A DNA stretch of 55,792 nucleotides from Flavobacteriales bacterium (GCA_018401455.1 JAGYKU010000013.1:1-55792), one strand, 5' to 3'. Shown: positions 19,043 through 28,859, counted from the stretch's first letter. A program made the numbers and translations. The notes: generated from the letters alone by a model not told the origin.

Positions 19043-19993
19043 ATGAAAACAATTTTTACTTGTACAATCATCTTAACTTCCCTATTGAATGGCTATTCTC
19101 AAATCCCAACAGCAGGATTAAAGGCTTCATACTCGTTCAACGCAGGAAATGCAAACGATGAGATTGGCACCAATGACGGTGTTGTCACTGGTGCTGCGCT
19201 AACAGCAGACAGATTTGGAAACTCCAATCTTGCCTACGAATTAGATGGTGTAGATGATTATATTGATTTTGGTGACACGCCAGAGTTTCAAATGGGTACT
19301 TCAGATTTTGCCATTTCATTCTGGTATTACTATGATACAGCACAACTAGCTCAAGTAATAGGAAAAAGAGGAGGAGCTAATAATTTTGAGCAGTATTGTT
19401 TCATCATTGGTGACAATTTATTTGGCGTACCTACTGCAGGAAATACAACTACAGGTCTATTAAGAACTGGCGGAGTAAACAGAGTTCTTGTTTTAGGAGA
19501 TCAAAGAGGTGCTTGGCATCATGTAGTGATGAATCATGATTATGATTCGGTTTCTTCCTTATTTATTGATGGGGCACTTCAGACCTTCTCATCGACTCCC
19601 ATTTCATCAGGATTAGACGTTTCAGGCTCATCATTTGTTGTGGGGCTTTTTGGGACCTCCAATTATTACAAAGGCAAAATAGACGATATCTACATCTATG
19701 ATAGATACCTTTCTGATAATGAAATATTGGATCTTTATAATGCAGAAAATCCTACCTCTAATATTAATGAAAATCAATTTAAAATATCATTATTTCCAAA
19801 CCCTGTGAATGATTTACTTGTAGTTCGTCTTAATCAACCTTCAGCATTGAAGATATTTTCTTTAGACGGTAAACAAGTGCTCTCAACAACTGAAATCAAA
19901 CCAGTATATTCTATAGATTGTAGTTCATTTCCTGCTGGCATCTATTTCATTCAAACTGAAAACGGAACTAGTCAAAAATTTATAAAACAATAA
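19043..19993 (+). CDS. Secreted LamG-domain protein with T9SS sorting domain
   Basis: A 316-residue protein with a signal peptide (MKTIFTCTIILTSLLNGYSQ), a LamG/concanavalin A-like jelly roll (about 24-235; YSFNAGNANDEIGTNDG, YELDGVDDYIDFGD, ISFWYYYDT, KIDDIYIYDRYLSDNEI) and a T9SS type A C-terminal domain (about 240-316; ISLFPNPVNDLLVV ... GIYFIQTENG). Unlike its two neighbours it has an intact frame. It starts 9 bases after the large SBBP gene, and the last 57 bases of the two genes are nearly identical (53 of 57), which suggests recent copying of the sorting-domain end. Likely a surface-displayed carbohydrate- or protein-binding module. Confidence 0.9.
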   Translation: MKTIFTCTIILTSLLNGYSQIPTAGLKASYSFNAGNANDEIGTNDGVVTGAALTADRFGNSNLAYELDGVDDYIDFGDTPEFQMGTSDFAISFWYYYDTAQLAQVIGKRGGANNFEQYCFIIGDNLFGVPTAGNTTTGLLRTGGVNRVLVLGDQRGAWHHVVMNHDYDSVSSLFIDGALQTFSSTPISSGLDVSGSSFVVGLFGTSNYYKGKIDDIYIYDRYLSDNEILDLYNAENPTSNINENQFKISLFPNPVNDLLVVRLNQPSALKIFSLDGKQVLSTTEIKPVYSIDCSSFPAGIYFIQTENGTSQKFIKQ

Positions 19994-20004
19994 AAAACTA
20001 AATA

Positions 20005-21143
20005 ATGAAAGTAATTTTAATTATAACTTCAACTTTAATTACCACATTTTTACATGCCTTAATGGGGCAATATATTTTCCCAAGCACCAATTATACGTGA
20101 AATCTACAATGGAAAAGCATATAAAGAAGCCAAAAACATTAAATTACTAACGTAAATAATATTATAACCTCTTATAGTGAAGATGGGCTAAAATTTAACT
20201 ATCTAACTAACCGTAAAACGACATTTACCAAAATCAACTGTTCGGTCGTCTAAGGATTTTGAAGGGAAACACCTATCTTCTATTTAAAAATTATAGATAA
20301 TAAAACACAAGATAGCCTTATACTTTATCCTAAATACAATAGTATCCTTTGAGTACCTTAGGAGTATTATTATGGAAACATTAATCAATATACTTTTGAG
20401 ACTAATAATAATCATGAATATTTCGTTAGGTGATAGAAAAATCATCTATGGTAAAAATCCGTTTTATTTAAAACTTGTAGATACGGAAATTGCAGAAGCA
20501 TTAGAGGATAAAATTGAATACGATAGAAAAAAGATCTTATAGAACGAGACATACTAAAAAAGGTTTGATGGTTACAATGCTTATTTAAAACAAATTGAAA
20601 GTGACTTAAGTTCTAAAGCATATTTAACTGAAATAGATGCTATTTTATCCTCAGATTTTATTTATTGTAACGGTTACAAATCCATTGAAAAATTTAAAGA
20701 TTGATGAAAAATGAAGCAGATAATAATAATATTAAAGAAATCAAATTTATGTTTCCTTTTTACGGACAGGTAGTTATCCTGACAAAGATGAATTTGTAGT
20801 TCGTGCCATTAAAGACAAAAATAATATGCTGGTCATAACAAATGGAAAAGGAGCTTTAAAAGATGGTACCCTACTCCCTTTTGATAATTGTGTTTTTGTC
20901 ACCCCAACCATTATTGACAATCGTTATGGTTATTTCTACAAATCCGTTCTTTCAACAGATCCATTCGAGCATAAAAAAATGGATTGGCTATTAGAATACA
21001 CAAGAGAAGCTGAAATACACAAAAAAAAGGACTACGAAGAGTTATGGAAACTTACCAACGTAACTGAAAAATACGATCCAACTGAAAAATTCAAATTTGA
21101 AAATTTCTTAAAAACAGTGATACTATCACACTATTTGAAATAA
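20005..21143 (+). pseudogene. Unknown secreted protein, frameshifted
   Basis: A start with a signal-peptide-like segment (MKVILIITSTLITTFLHA) lies 11 bases after the LamG gene. Coding sense then continues in changing frames (IIREIYNGKAYKEAKN, YNAYLKQIESDLSSKAYL and others) until an open stretch at 20826-21143 with LVITNGKGALKDGTLLPFDN and TPTIIDNRYGYFYKSVLS. There are at least five breaks. I do not recognise the family. It may be a downstream member of the T9SS gene cluster. As with the SBBP gene, indels at homopolymers are a likely cause, so the real protein could be intact at about 370-380 residues. Confidence 0.5.
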
Positions 21144-21220
21144 AGAAAACAATTTATTTGTTGAGAAAGATTTACTTGTACTGGATAAAATAAATTTAGA
21201 AGCAATTTTTGTTTAGGTAA

Positions 21221-21257
21221 AAAACTCACAGTTCAACTTCGGTTACTGTGAGTTTTT
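21221..21257. terminator. Bidirectional terminator between the unknown protein gene and radC
   Basis: AAAACTCACAGT pairs with ACTGTGAGTTTT across a 12-base loop, with A and T runs on the two sides. It serves the plus-strand gene ending at 21143 and lies directly past the stop of radC on the minus strand. Confidence 0.85.
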
Positions 21258-21260
21258 TAT

Positions 21261-21959
21261 TTACAACATCCCCTCATCAGCAAAACTCAAATAGCCATCA
21301 TCTGTGAAAATAAGGTGATCTAATAAAGCAATATCCATAATTGTTGAAGCTTCTTTTATCTTTTTAGTAAGTTGAATGTCTTGAGAACTTGGTTTCAAAT
21401 TTCCCGAAGGATGGTTGTGTGATACTATTATTCCAGAAGCAGAATTTTCTAAAGCCAATTTCAAAATCACTCTTACATCTGCTACAGTTCCTGTGATGCC
21501 TCCTCTGCCTACCAATTGCATATCAAGAATTTTATTGCTTCTCGAAAGCAGAATCACCCAAAATTCTTCGTGTGGTAAATCTTGTAATTTAGGACGCAAA
21601 GCATTATAAACATCCTTACTTGAACTAATGGCGATTTTCTTTGGTGCGTCTTGTTCTTTTCTTCTTCTGCCCAATTCCAAAGCGGCACAAATCGTAATCG
21701 CTTTTGCTTCGCCTATTCCATTAAACTTTTGTAAATCTTTTATAGACAATCGAGCCAATTGATTTAAATCGTTTTTCTGCTCTTGAAGAATTCTTTGAGA
21801 CAATTGCACTGCGGATTCATTTCTGTTGCCTGAGCCAATCAAAATAGCGATTAATTCAGCATCACTCAAAGCAGTTCTTCCTTTGAGCATCATCTTTTCT
21901 CTTGGTCTATCGTCTTCAGCTAATTCTTTGATGGAAATTTTGTAATTTTCGGTAGTCAT
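21261..21959 (-). CDS. radC: RadC family JAB/MPN-domain protein
   Basis: A 232-residue protein. The N-terminal half is a helix-hairpin-helix-like region (LSIKDLQKFNGIGEAKAITI). The C-terminal JAB1/MPN domain carries the complete metal-binding signature SHNHPSGNLKPSSQD (HxHPSGx4PSxxD). Length is normal. The name 'DNA repair protein RadC' is historical; the E. coli radC phenotype was later assigned elsewhere and the biochemical function is unsettled. It is a single gene on the minus strand, between the bidirectional hairpin at 21.24 kb and the rpsT terminator. Confidence 0.95.
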   Translation of the reverse strand: MTTENYKISIKELAEDDRPREKMMLKGRTALSDAELIAILIGSGNRNESAVQLSQRILQEQKNDLNQLARLSIKDLQKFNGIGEAKAITICAALELGRRRKEQDAPKKIAISSSKDVYNALRPKLQDLPHEEFWVILLSRSNKILDMQLVGRGGITGTVADVRVILKLALENSASGIIVSHNHPSGNLKPSSQDIQLTKKIKEASTIMDIALLDHLIFTDDGYLSFADEGML

Positions 21960-21981
21960 TCTTGCGGGTATTTATAAAACA

Positions 21982-22013
21982 AAAAAAAACCTGACTTAAA
22001 TAAGACAGGTTTC
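21982..22013 (-). terminator. Intrinsic terminator of rpsT
   Basis: On the minus strand a stem AAACCTG-T-CTTA / TAAG-T-CAGGTTT with one internal mismatch and a 2-base apex is followed by a run of nine T. It starts 27 bases past the rpsT stop codon. Confidence 0.88.
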
Positions 22014-22039
22014 AAAATTATAAAATAATTTAAATAAGA

Positions 22040-22291
22040 TTATAGTGAATTCACGTAAACCGCTAATTTCGATTTTAAATTAGATGCTTTCTTTTTGTGA
22101 ATAATGTTTCTTTTAGCCAATTTATCCAACATTCCACTAATCATTGGGTACAAAGTAGTAGCCTCTTTTTTGTCAGTAGTTGCTCTCAATTTCTTGATAG
22201 CGTTTCTTGTTGTCTTATGTTGGTACTTATTTCTAACTCTTTTAATTTCGCTAGATCTAACTCTTTTTAATGCTGACTTATGATTTGCCAT
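22040..22291 (-). CDS. rpsT: 30S ribosomal protein S20
   Basis: An 83-residue, Lys/Arg-rich all-helical protein ([40 protein letters not shown]) that binds 16S rRNA early in small-subunit assembly. Length and sequence are typical of Bacteroidota S20. It starts 25 bases downstream of tRNA-Glu on the same strand, so the two are probably one transcript, ended by the strong hairpin just downstream. Confidence 0.98.
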   Translation of the reverse strand: MANHKSALKRVRSSEIKRVRNKYQHKTTRNAIKKLRATTDKKEATTLYPMISGMLDKLAKRNIIHKKKASNLKSKLAVYVNSL

Positions 22292-22316
22292 ATAGTTTTT
22301 TTCTTTCTTTATTTAG

Positions 22317-22388
22317 TAGCCCGTAGGGGAATCGAACCCCTGTTTCATGGATGAAAACCATGTGTCCTAACCCCTAGACGAACGGGCC
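22317..22388 (-). tRNA. tRNA-Glu (anticodon TTC)
   Basis: On the minus strand the acceptor arms GGCCCGT and ACGGGCT pair (with a terminal G-U), the anticodon stem CATGG/CCATG encloses TTTTCAT giving TTC, and the T arm is CAGGGGTTCGATTCCCCT. CCA is not encoded. It lies directly upstream of rpsT. Confidence 0.96.
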
Positions 22389-22499
22389 ATTTCAACCGTT
22401 ATTGATTGATTTGGGGTGCAAATGTAATACTAATTTTTATTCTCCCAAACATTTTAATCAAAATTTTATCTTTTTTTTGCAATTATTTTTCATCTCAAT

Positions 22500-23192
22500 T
22501 TAAACTTCATCTGTATCTGCCTGAAATCTAAATCCTAAACGTTTTCCTGTTCTTGTTCTTAAGCCTTCGCTTACTCTTTGCATTTCGTAAAGCGAAACTT
22601 CTTTCACTTCGTCATAAGGTGGAACATATAAATCAAAATCCAAAGCATACAAGACAGATGATTGAATAATTGCCTGCATACTTTCTTTATCAATTACTGA
22701 ATTAATGAAATCATTGTACAAGAAACCTAATTGTCTTTTTCCTTGAACCATATAGTGATTTTCGTTATTGATGAAAATTCTAGCTATCATATATCCTAAA
22801 TCATTCTGACGATTATAAGTATAGGAATCAGACAAAAAGTTGTAGATATTTATAATACCACAATATCCTCTATTAGGAATATCTTTTAGATAAGATGTTT
22901 TCCAAAGTGAATTTGAATCATCAAATTTGAAAACATTGGTATGCATATGAAAAACGAGTATGTCACCACCAATTCTCAAATGCGCTTCGTAATCATCTAC
23001 ATCTTTGTATTCTACGACTACTCTTTCGTCCACATCTTTCATCTTGTCTTTGAGGTCATCTCCTACTTCTTTGAGGACATTTTTAAGTATCTTAAAATTC
23101 AAGATGATATTATTGAATACATCTTGCTTCAAAACACTGCGATCTTTGACAATATCAAAAATCAGATTTTGACTGTGTTGGTTATCAATCAT
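22500..23192 (-). CDS. Conserved hypothetical protein beside proS
   Basis: A 230-residue soluble protein without signal peptide or membrane helix. Visible traits are a helical N-terminus (FKILKNVLKEVGDDLKDKMK), a strand-rich centre (HLRIGGDILVFHMHTNVFKF) and an Arg/Lys-rich C-terminus (GLRTRTGKRLGFRFQADTDEV). I know similar proteins only as uncharacterised genes of Flavobacteriales. It lies 11 bases after proS in the same direction and is probably cotranscribed with it. The product name should stay hypothetical. Confidence 0.8.
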   Translation of the reverse strand: MIDNQHSQNLIFDIVKDRSVLKQDVFNNIILNFKILKNVLKEVGDDLKDKMKDVDERVVVEYKDVDDYEAHLRIGGDILVFHMHTNVFKFDDSNSLWKTSYLKDIPNRGYCGIINIYNFLSDSYTYNRQNDLGYMIARIFINNENHYMVQGKRQLGFLYNDFINSVIDKESMQAIIQSSVLYALDFDLYVPPYDEVKEVSLYEMQRVSEGLRTRTGKRLGFRFQADTDEV

Positions 23193-23203
23193 TTTATTAT
23201 ATA

Positions 23204-24682
23204 TTAATATGCTTTAGCAAACAAAACTCTTCTTTTTGATGGATTTCCTGAAAAAACACACACTCCATCTTCATCTTCTTGATCAAAAGGAATACATCTT
23301 ATAGTTGCTTTGGTTGCTTCTTTTATTTTTAATTCGGTTTCACTTGTTCCATCCCAATGAGCAGAAACAAAACCACCTTTGTTTTTAATCGTTTCTTGAA
23401 ATGCTTCCCAAGAATCTACAAATGTAGTTTTTTCATTTACAAATTCTTGATTTCTATTAAACAAACTAATTTGAATTTCTTCCATCAAATTAACAATATA
23501 TGCTGTTAAATTCTCTCTCGAAACAATTTCCTTGGTTAAAGTATCTCTTCTAGCGACTTCTACAGTTCCATTTTCAATATCTCTTTGACCGATTGCAATT
23601 CTTGCTGGAACGCCTTTCATTTCGTATTCAGCAAATTTCCATCCTGGTTTTCTGTTATCGTCATTGTCATATTTCACAGATATTCCAGACGCAATCAACT
23701 CTTCCTTAATTTTGAATGCCACTTCATTCACTTGCGCTAATTGCTCATCACCTTTGTATATAGGAACAATAGCAACTTGAATTGGCGCTAATTTTGGAGG
23801 TAAAACCAACCCGAAATCATCAGAATGACACATAATCAAAGCCCCAATCAACCTTGTACTAACTCCCCAAGAAGTAGCCCAAACATATTCTTGTTTTCCT
23901 TCTTTATCTGCAAATTTTACATCAAATGCTTTTGCGAAATTTTGTCCCAAAAAATGTGATGTTCCTGCTTGCAATGCTTTTCCATCTTGCATCAACGCTT
24001 CTATACAATAGGTATCTTCTGCTCCTGCAAATCTTTCATTTTCTGTTTTGTACCCTTTTACAACTGGCATTGCCATATAATCTTTGGTAAAAGTTGCATA
24101 CACATCAAGCATTCTTGCTGTTTCCTCTAGCGCCTCCTGCTTTGTTTCGTGTGCGGTATGACCTTCTTGCCAAAGAAACTCTGCTGTTCTCAAAAACAAT
24201 CTAGTTCTCATCTCCCATCTCACAACATTCGCCCATTGATTAATAAGTATAGGCAAATCTCTATAGGATTGAATCCAACCTTTGTATGTATTCCAAATAA
24301 TGGCTTCACTTGTTGGTCTTACTACTAATTCCTCCTCTAATTTCGCTTCTGGATCAACAATAAGTTTAGTTGGATTATTAGGATCTGTTTTTAATCTATA
24401 ATGCGTCACAACTGCACATTCTTTTGCGAACCCCTCAGCATTTTTCTCTTCTGCTTCAAATAGACTTTTGGGAACAAAAAGAGGAAAATAAGCATTTTGG
24501 TGTCCTGTTTCTTTAAACATTTTATCCAATTGCGCTTGCATTTTTTCCCATATTGCGTAACCATAAGGTTTGATTACCATACATCCTCTAACACCCGAAT
24601 TCTCTGCTAAATCTGCCATCACAACGAGTTCGTTGTACCACTTAGAGAAATCCTCACTTCTTTTTACTAATCCCTTTGCCAT
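23204..24682 (-). CDS. proS: Prolyl-tRNA synthetase (short, eukaryote/archaea-like type)
   Basis: A 492-residue class II aminoacyl-tRNA synthetase that charges tRNA-Pro. It is the short form lacking the bacterial editing insertion (INS), as is usual in Bacteroidota. Visible: motif 2 region [20 protein letters not shown] and [20 protein letters not shown], motif 3 [20 protein letters not shown], an anticodon-binding domain around [15 protein letters not shown], and the C-terminal zinc-domain-like end terminating in Tyr (RRVLFAKAY). The order proS followed divergently by an outer-membrane porin is familiar in this order of bacteria. Confidence 0.97.
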   Translation of the reverse strand: MAKGLVKRSEDFSKWYNELVVMADLAENSGVRGCMVIKPYGYAIWEKMQAQLDKMFKETGHQNAYFPLFVPKSLFEAEEKNAEGFAKECAVVTHYRLKTDPNNPTKLIVDPEAKLEEELVVRPTSEAIIWNTYKGWIQSYRDLPILINQWANVVRWEMRTRLFLRTAEFLWQEGHTAHETKQEALEETARMLDVYATFTKDYMAMPVVKGYKTENERFAGAEDTYCIEALMQDGKALQAGTSHFLGQNFAKAFDVKFADKEGKQEYVWATSWGVSTRLIGALIMCHSDDFGLVLPPKLAPIQVAIVPIYKGDEQLAQVNEVAFKIKEELIASGISVKYDNDDNRKPGWKFAEYEMKGVPARIAIGQRDIENGTVEVARRDTLTKEIVSRENLTAYIVNLMEEIQISLFNRNQEFVNEKTTFVDSWEAFQETIKNKGGFVSAHWDGTSETELKIKEATKATIRCIPFDQEDEDGVCVFSGNPSKRRVLFAKAY

Positions 24683-24750
24683 TTCTTGGTATGATATTTG
24701 TTAATTTTCTGTTAAATTGAAAAACAAAGTTATAAATTTAATCTTCATTA

Positions 24751-24784
24751 TTTGCTCAAATATGCTATAATATTTGTATATTTA
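24751..24784 (+). promoter_or_regulatory. Candidate promoter of the Asn-rich lipoprotein gene
   Basis: TTTG (24751-24754) is followed after 22 bases by TATATTTA (24777-24784), seven of eight matches to the TAnnTTTG -7 box. The start codon at 24821 leaves a leader of about 30 bases. Confidence 0.45.
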
Positions 24785-24820
24785 CAAAATAAATAAGATT
24801 ATCCTAAATAAATTAACATT

Positions 24821-26278
24821 ATGAAAACACTTAATTACATATATCTGATAGCAATTATGGGAATTCTTGCTTCTTGTGCAACATCAAAAGATGTGGTTTA
24901 CGATGATGATGTTTATGGAGATCTCAAACCAATTTTCCTTGCTGGGAATGAATCTTCTGACGATTATTTCGAAAATGAAGATTACTACAATGAGTCTTAT
25001 GCCAAAAGCAATAAAGAAAATAACAACGTAAGTTCTAATAATAATATCCAGAACCAAAATAACTATTATTATGGTGGCGCTGGCTACAATGCAATGAACA
25101 ACAATTGCAACTGCAACTGCAACAACAATTGGAACAATAACTTTTATTATCCATACAGCAATAATGGATTTAATAATTTCAATTCTGGATTTGGATGCAA
25201 TAATGGTTGGAATAACGGTTGGAATAATTATGGTCAAAATTCATTTTATTATGGAAACGGTTTTGCTTTAGGATATGGTTATGGAAATCCCTACTATGGA
25301 GGGTATTATGGCAACGGTTGGAACAATGGTTGGAATAATAACGGTTGGAACAATGGTTGGAATAATAACGGTTGGAATAATAGTTGGAATAATAACGGTT
25401 GGAATAATGGTTGGAATAATACTGGCGGAGGATTTATTGTAGATGGAAATTCTGGAAACACCTATAATGGTCACAATAGTGGTGGAATGTCTTCCACTAC
25501 AAATAACGGTTCAAACCACGGGAATTCTTCATCAGAAATTTATAATCTTACAAGAGCAAACATTAAAGGAAATGGCACTAGTGATTATGTAAGTCCTAGA
25601 TCAAATAACAATACTTCTGTAGTCTCAACTAATGACAATAATGGTAACAACGGTAATACAAAGCCCATAAAAATTGGAAATACAACAAGCAAACAACCTG
25701 TTAAAGTTCAAAATTATGGGAACACTATGTCGGCAATTACTAATAAAAAACCAATAGGGCACAATAATATAACACATACTAGTTCTAGCAAACCTAACTA
25801 TGCCAACAGCTATGTAAACACTTCATCAAAAGAAGTTTACAAAAAACCTGTTACAACATCTTCAAATACAGTAAATTCATATAATAATTCAAGCAAAAAA
25901 GAAGTAAACACTTCCGCTTGGAGCACTAAACCTACTTATACAACTACCACTAACAATAGAAATAGTAACAATTACTACAACACAAGTAATAGTTCTAATT
26001 CAGGTAGTGGAAGTTATAACAAACCCAACTACTCAGGTGGTAGCAATAACTATAACACAGGCAACTCAAGAAGTTCTGGTGGTAGTTACAACTCAACTTC
26101 TCCGAGCAAAACGACTACACCTTCTTATGGTGGCGGCTCAAGAAGTTCTGGAGGAAGTAGTGGCGGAAGTTTCAACAGTGGCGGTGGAAGTAGAAGCAGC
26201 GGAGGTTCTTCAGGTGGTTCATTTGGAGGTGGTGGTTCATCTGGTGGCTCAAAAGGCTCAAGTAGAGGTGGTAGATAA
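24821..26278 (+). CDS. Asn/Gly/Ser-rich low-complexity lipoprotein
   Basis: A 485-residue protein with a lipoprotein signal peptide (MKTLNYIYLIAIMGILASC; lipobox LASC, Cys19). After an acidic stretch (VYDDDVYGDLKP) it becomes almost purely Asn, Gly, Trp, Tyr and Ser: NNNCNCNCNN, a block of NGWNNGWNN units (about residues 165-200), then Asn/Ser/Thr/Lys-rich sequence and a Gly/Ser tail with GGSRSSGGSSGGS repeats. No globular domain is recognisable. The composition is prion-like or adhesive-fibre-like, and a role in the cell surface or matrix is inference. Antisense and other-frame open frames here are by-products of the repeat. Confidence 0.85.
   Translation: MKTLNYIYLIAIMGILASCATSKDVVYDDDVYGDLKPIFLAGNESSDDYFENEDYYNESYAKSNKENNNVSSNNNIQNQNNYYYGGAGYNAMNNNCNCNCNNNWNNNFYYPYSNNGFNNFNSGFGCNNGWNNGWNNYGQNSFYYGNGFALGYGYGNPYYGGYYGNGWNNGWNNNGWNNGWNNNGWNNSWNNNGWNNGWNNTGGGFIVDGNSGNTYNGHNSGGMSSTTNNGSNHGNSSSEIYNLTRANIKGNGTSDYVSPRSNNNTSVVSTNDNNGNNGNTKPIKIGNTTSKQPVKVQNYGNTMSAITNKKPIGHNNITHTSSSKPNYANSYVNTSSKEVYKKPVTTSSNTVNSYNNSSKKEVNTSAWSTKPTYTTTTNNRNSNNYYNTSNSSNSGSGSYNKPNYSGGSNNYNTGNSRSSGGSYNSTSPSKTTTPSYGGGSRSSGGSSGGSFNSGGGSRSSGGSSGGSFGGGGSSGGSKGSSRGGR
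25313..25420 (+). repeat. Four 27-bp tandem coding repeats (NGWNNGWNN)
   Basis: Four back-to-back units of exactly 27 bases (starts 25313, 25340, 25367, 25394), each encoding N-G-W-N-N-(G/S)-W-N-N. Units differ by AAC/AAT synonymous changes and one Gly-to-Ser change. Because the length is a multiple of three, unit number can change by slippage without breaking the frame. Confidence 0.9.
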
Positions 26279-26395
26279 TAACACCAAACAATTATGTAAC
26301 ATTCTTAAATAATTTCATTCATATTTTAATATGAGCATAGAAAGTTTTATCTAAAAAGTTAGAAGAAAAAGATTAAAAATTAAAAGTATATCAAA

Positions 26396-27895
26396 ATGAG
26401 AAACTTATTTATATATATAATTTCAATGTTAGTTTCTACTGTTGTAGTAGCACAAACAGAGACTGATGTAATGAGATATAGTAGTACTCATTTTGGAGGA
26501 AGTGCGAGATATAATGGTGTTGCAGGGGCTTTTGGAGCTGTAGGAGCTGACATTTCTGTTTTGGGAACCAATCCTGCTGGAATGGCAAGATACAGAGAAT
26601 CCGAACTTTCATTTACACCGTCAATTACTTTATCTAATGTAAATACTCTTCACAATGGCGTAAACACATTTGATAGTAGAGAAAATTTGAATATTAATAG
26701 TATTGGAATAGTTGGCGTTAGTAAAGCCCATTCAAACAGTACTAGTAAATGGCGAGCAGCACAATTTGGTTTTGGATATAATAAACTAATGAATTTTAAC
26801 TCGGATTATAAAATTAGTGGATTAGACTCTAATTCATTTTCTCAAGTACTCGCTGCTCAAGGATATGGTGCTACAGAAGATGATTTATTCAATTATAATG
26901 TTTCTCCTTTTATGGCTGCTCCTGCATATATGGCTTGGTTGATAGACCCAATGAATGGGTTTGGAGGAAAAGAAGCTTTTACTACTCAAATGTATGTGGA
27001 TAGTATTCAAAAAGAACATTCTGTAAGACAATCTGGAAGTCTAGGCGAATGGTCTTTTGCAGTTTCAGGTAATTACAATGAAAAATTATACATTGGAGGT
27101 TCTGTAAACTTTCAAAGATTTAGTTATACTGAAGAAAAAACACATACAGAATATTCACTTGTAGATACCACCGCTCTAACAGATTTCACTTATAATGAAT
27201 TTTTGAACACTGAAGGAAGAGGAATTAACCTTAAAGTTGGTGCAATTTATCTACCAACTAAATGGCTAAGGCTTGGGTTATCATACCACTCTCCTACTGC
27301 TTTTTATAAAATGACAGACAAATGGAATACTTCTGTTGAAACTAATTTTAGAAATACAACACTTGATAGACCTAATAATGGTTATTTTGCGGAATCTCCA
27401 AGAGGCAGTTTTTTATACAAAATGAGAACTCCATCTAGAATTATGGGAAGTGTTGCTTTTGTAATCAAAAAGAAAGGATTAATTTCGGTAGATTATGAAA
27501 TGGTAAACTATAGTAATGGTTCATTGAGAAGTCATAGTGGTGCTGGAAGTGGCTACCAATTTGAGTTTGAAAACGAAAAAGTAATTCAAAACTTTGTTGC
27601 TTCGAGTAATATAAGATTGGGTGCTGAATATAGAATTACAAATCTCTGGATGCTAAGAGGTGGTGTTGCCTACTATCAAAATGGATACAATCCTGAAGTG
27701 GTTTCTCAAACTACTCCTAGAATGACTTATGCTGGTGGAATAGGCTATAGAGCAAGAGATTTTTATTTCGATTTTGCTTATACACTTACCAAAAGTACTG
27801 AAGACTACTATATGTATGACCCTATTTTAGTAAGTAATGCTTTAATTCAAAAAAGAATGGTAAATTTAATCGCAACGATTGGTTTTAAATTTTAA
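26396..27895 (+). CDS. OMPP1/FadL/TodX-like outer-membrane transport protein
   Basis: A 499-residue outer-membrane barrel. Signal peptide MRNLFIYIISMLVSTVVVAQ, then the N-terminal motif GGSARYNGVAGAFGAVGADI and LGTNPAGMARYRESELSFTP, typical of the Bacteroidota branch of the FadL family (the NPAG motif sits near the hatch region). Strand-rich repeats follow, and the last residues form a final strand ending in Phe (LIATIGFKF). FadL-type proteins take up hydrophobic compounds by lateral diffusion; the substrate here is unknown. It follows the Asn-rich lipoprotein gene after about 117 bases. Confidence 0.88.
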   Translation: MRNLFIYIISMLVSTVVVAQTETDVMRYSSTHFGGSARYNGVAGAFGAVGADISVLGTNPAGMARYRESELSFTPSITLSNVNTLHNGVNTFDSRENLNINSIGIVGVSKAHSNSTSKWRAAQFGFGYNKLMNFNSDYKISGLDSNSFSQVLAAQGYGATEDDLFNYNVSPFMAAPAYMAWLIDPMNGFGGKEAFTTQMYVDSIQKEHSVRQSGSLGEWSFAVSGNYNEKLYIGGSVNFQRFSYTEEKTHTEYSLVDTTALTDFTYNEFLNTEGRGINLKVGAIYLPTKWLRLGLSYHSPTAFYKMTDKWNTSVETNFRNTTLDRPNNGYFAESPRGSFLYKMRTPSRIMGSVAFVIKKKGLISVDYEMVNYSNGSLRSHSGAGSGYQFEFENEKVIQNFVASSNIRLGAEYRITNLWMLRGGVAYYQNGYNPEVVSQTTPRMTYAGGIGYRARDFYFDFAYTLTKSTEDYYMYDPILVSNALIQKRMVNLIATIGFKF

Positions 27896-27900
27896 AAGAA

Positions 27901-28806
27901 TTACTTAGTCAACTTTTTGAAAATCTCTTCAAGTTTTTCCTTCTCTCTTTGCATTTCTAAAATCAAAACATCTTCGGATTGTGCAAATTTTGAAACCAAC
28001 AAACGAATATCTTCTTTACTGTTGTGCGCAATTAGATAGGTATTTTCTTTCACTATTTTAACCTCAACAACGTCTTTTATTTTGGAAAGTTTATCAAAAT
28101 TAATAGCACCACTAAACTCTACAGAAACGAAGTCCATTTGAACAATATTATTTGCAATCTCTGAAGTTTTATTGTCTGCCACAATCTTTCCTTGATTGAT
28201 AATAATAATTCTATCACAAATTGCTTCAACTTCCTGCATAATGTGTGTAGAAAGTAATACTGTTTTTTCTTTACCAAATTCTTTGATAAGACTTCTAATT
28301 TCTACCAATTGATTGGGATCCAAACCAGATGTAGGTTCGTCCAAAACCAAAACTTCTGGGTCGTGTATCATTGCTTGAGCAAGTCCAACTCTTTGTTTGT
28401 AACCTTTGGAAAGTGTGCCTATTTTTTTGTTTTGTTCTCTCGTTAAGCCCACTGCCTTTATCATTTCTTCTACTTTTTCCTTCTTGTTTTTGATCTTATG
28501 AATCGAAGCCATAAAAGTTAAGTATTCTTTTACATACATTTCGTAATACAAAGGATTCGATTCTGGAAGGTAGCCTACTTTACTTTTTACAGCAAGAGGA
28601 TTTTCTATAGTATTTATACCGCATACTTCAACTACTCCAGATGTTTGAGGCAAATAACAAGTAAGAATTTTCATTGTAGTAGATTTTCCAGCGCCATTAG
28701 GCCCAAGAAAACCCACAATTTCTCCTTTTTTTATTTCGAAAGAAATATTGTCAACCGCTTTTTGAGAGCCGTAAATTTTGGTTAAATCTTTTATTTTTAT
28801 TGACAT
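27901..28806 (-). CDS. gldA: Gliding-associated ABC transporter ATP-binding protein GldA
   Basis: A 301-residue ABC ATPase: Walker A GFLGPNGAGKSTTMKI, Q-loop region VGYLPESNPLYYEMYVKEYL, signature LSKGYKQRVGLAQAMIHDPE, Walker B VLVLDEPTSGLDP and H-loop LLSTHIMQE. A C-terminal extension of about 80 residues is typical of GldA, which acts with permeases GldF and GldG. Those are not in the window, as is common, because gldA is usually unlinked to gldFG. It is on the minus strand, 53 bases after the amidase gene. GldA may serve gliding or a more general export function; motility cannot be concluded from this gene alone. Confidence 0.9.
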   Translation of the reverse strand: MSIKIKDLTKIYGSQKAVDNISFEIKKGEIVGFLGPNGAGKSTTMKILTCYLPQTSGVVEVCGINTIENPLAVKSKVGYLPESNPLYYEMYVKEYLTFMASIHKIKNKKEKVEEMIKAVGLTREQNKKIGTLSKGYKQRVGLAQAMIHDPEVLVLDEPTSGLDPNQLVEIRSLIKEFGKEKTVLLSTHIMQEVEAICDRIIIINQGKIVADNKTSEIANNIVQMDFVSVEFSGAINFDKLSKIKDVVEVKIVKENTYLIAHNSKEDIRLLVSKFAQSEDVLILEMQREKEKLEEIFKKLTK

Positions 28807-28859
28807 ACTTATTTTCTTTTCATCAAAACTACATAATAGTTTTAAAAAACTACTGCTTC

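Noticed and set aside
25268-25474. Minus-strand open frame across the NGWNNGWNN block
   Set aside because: It is the antisense of a low-complexity repeat; the Ile/Pro/Thr/Val repeats are an automatic product of the plus-strand codons, with no start context or homology.
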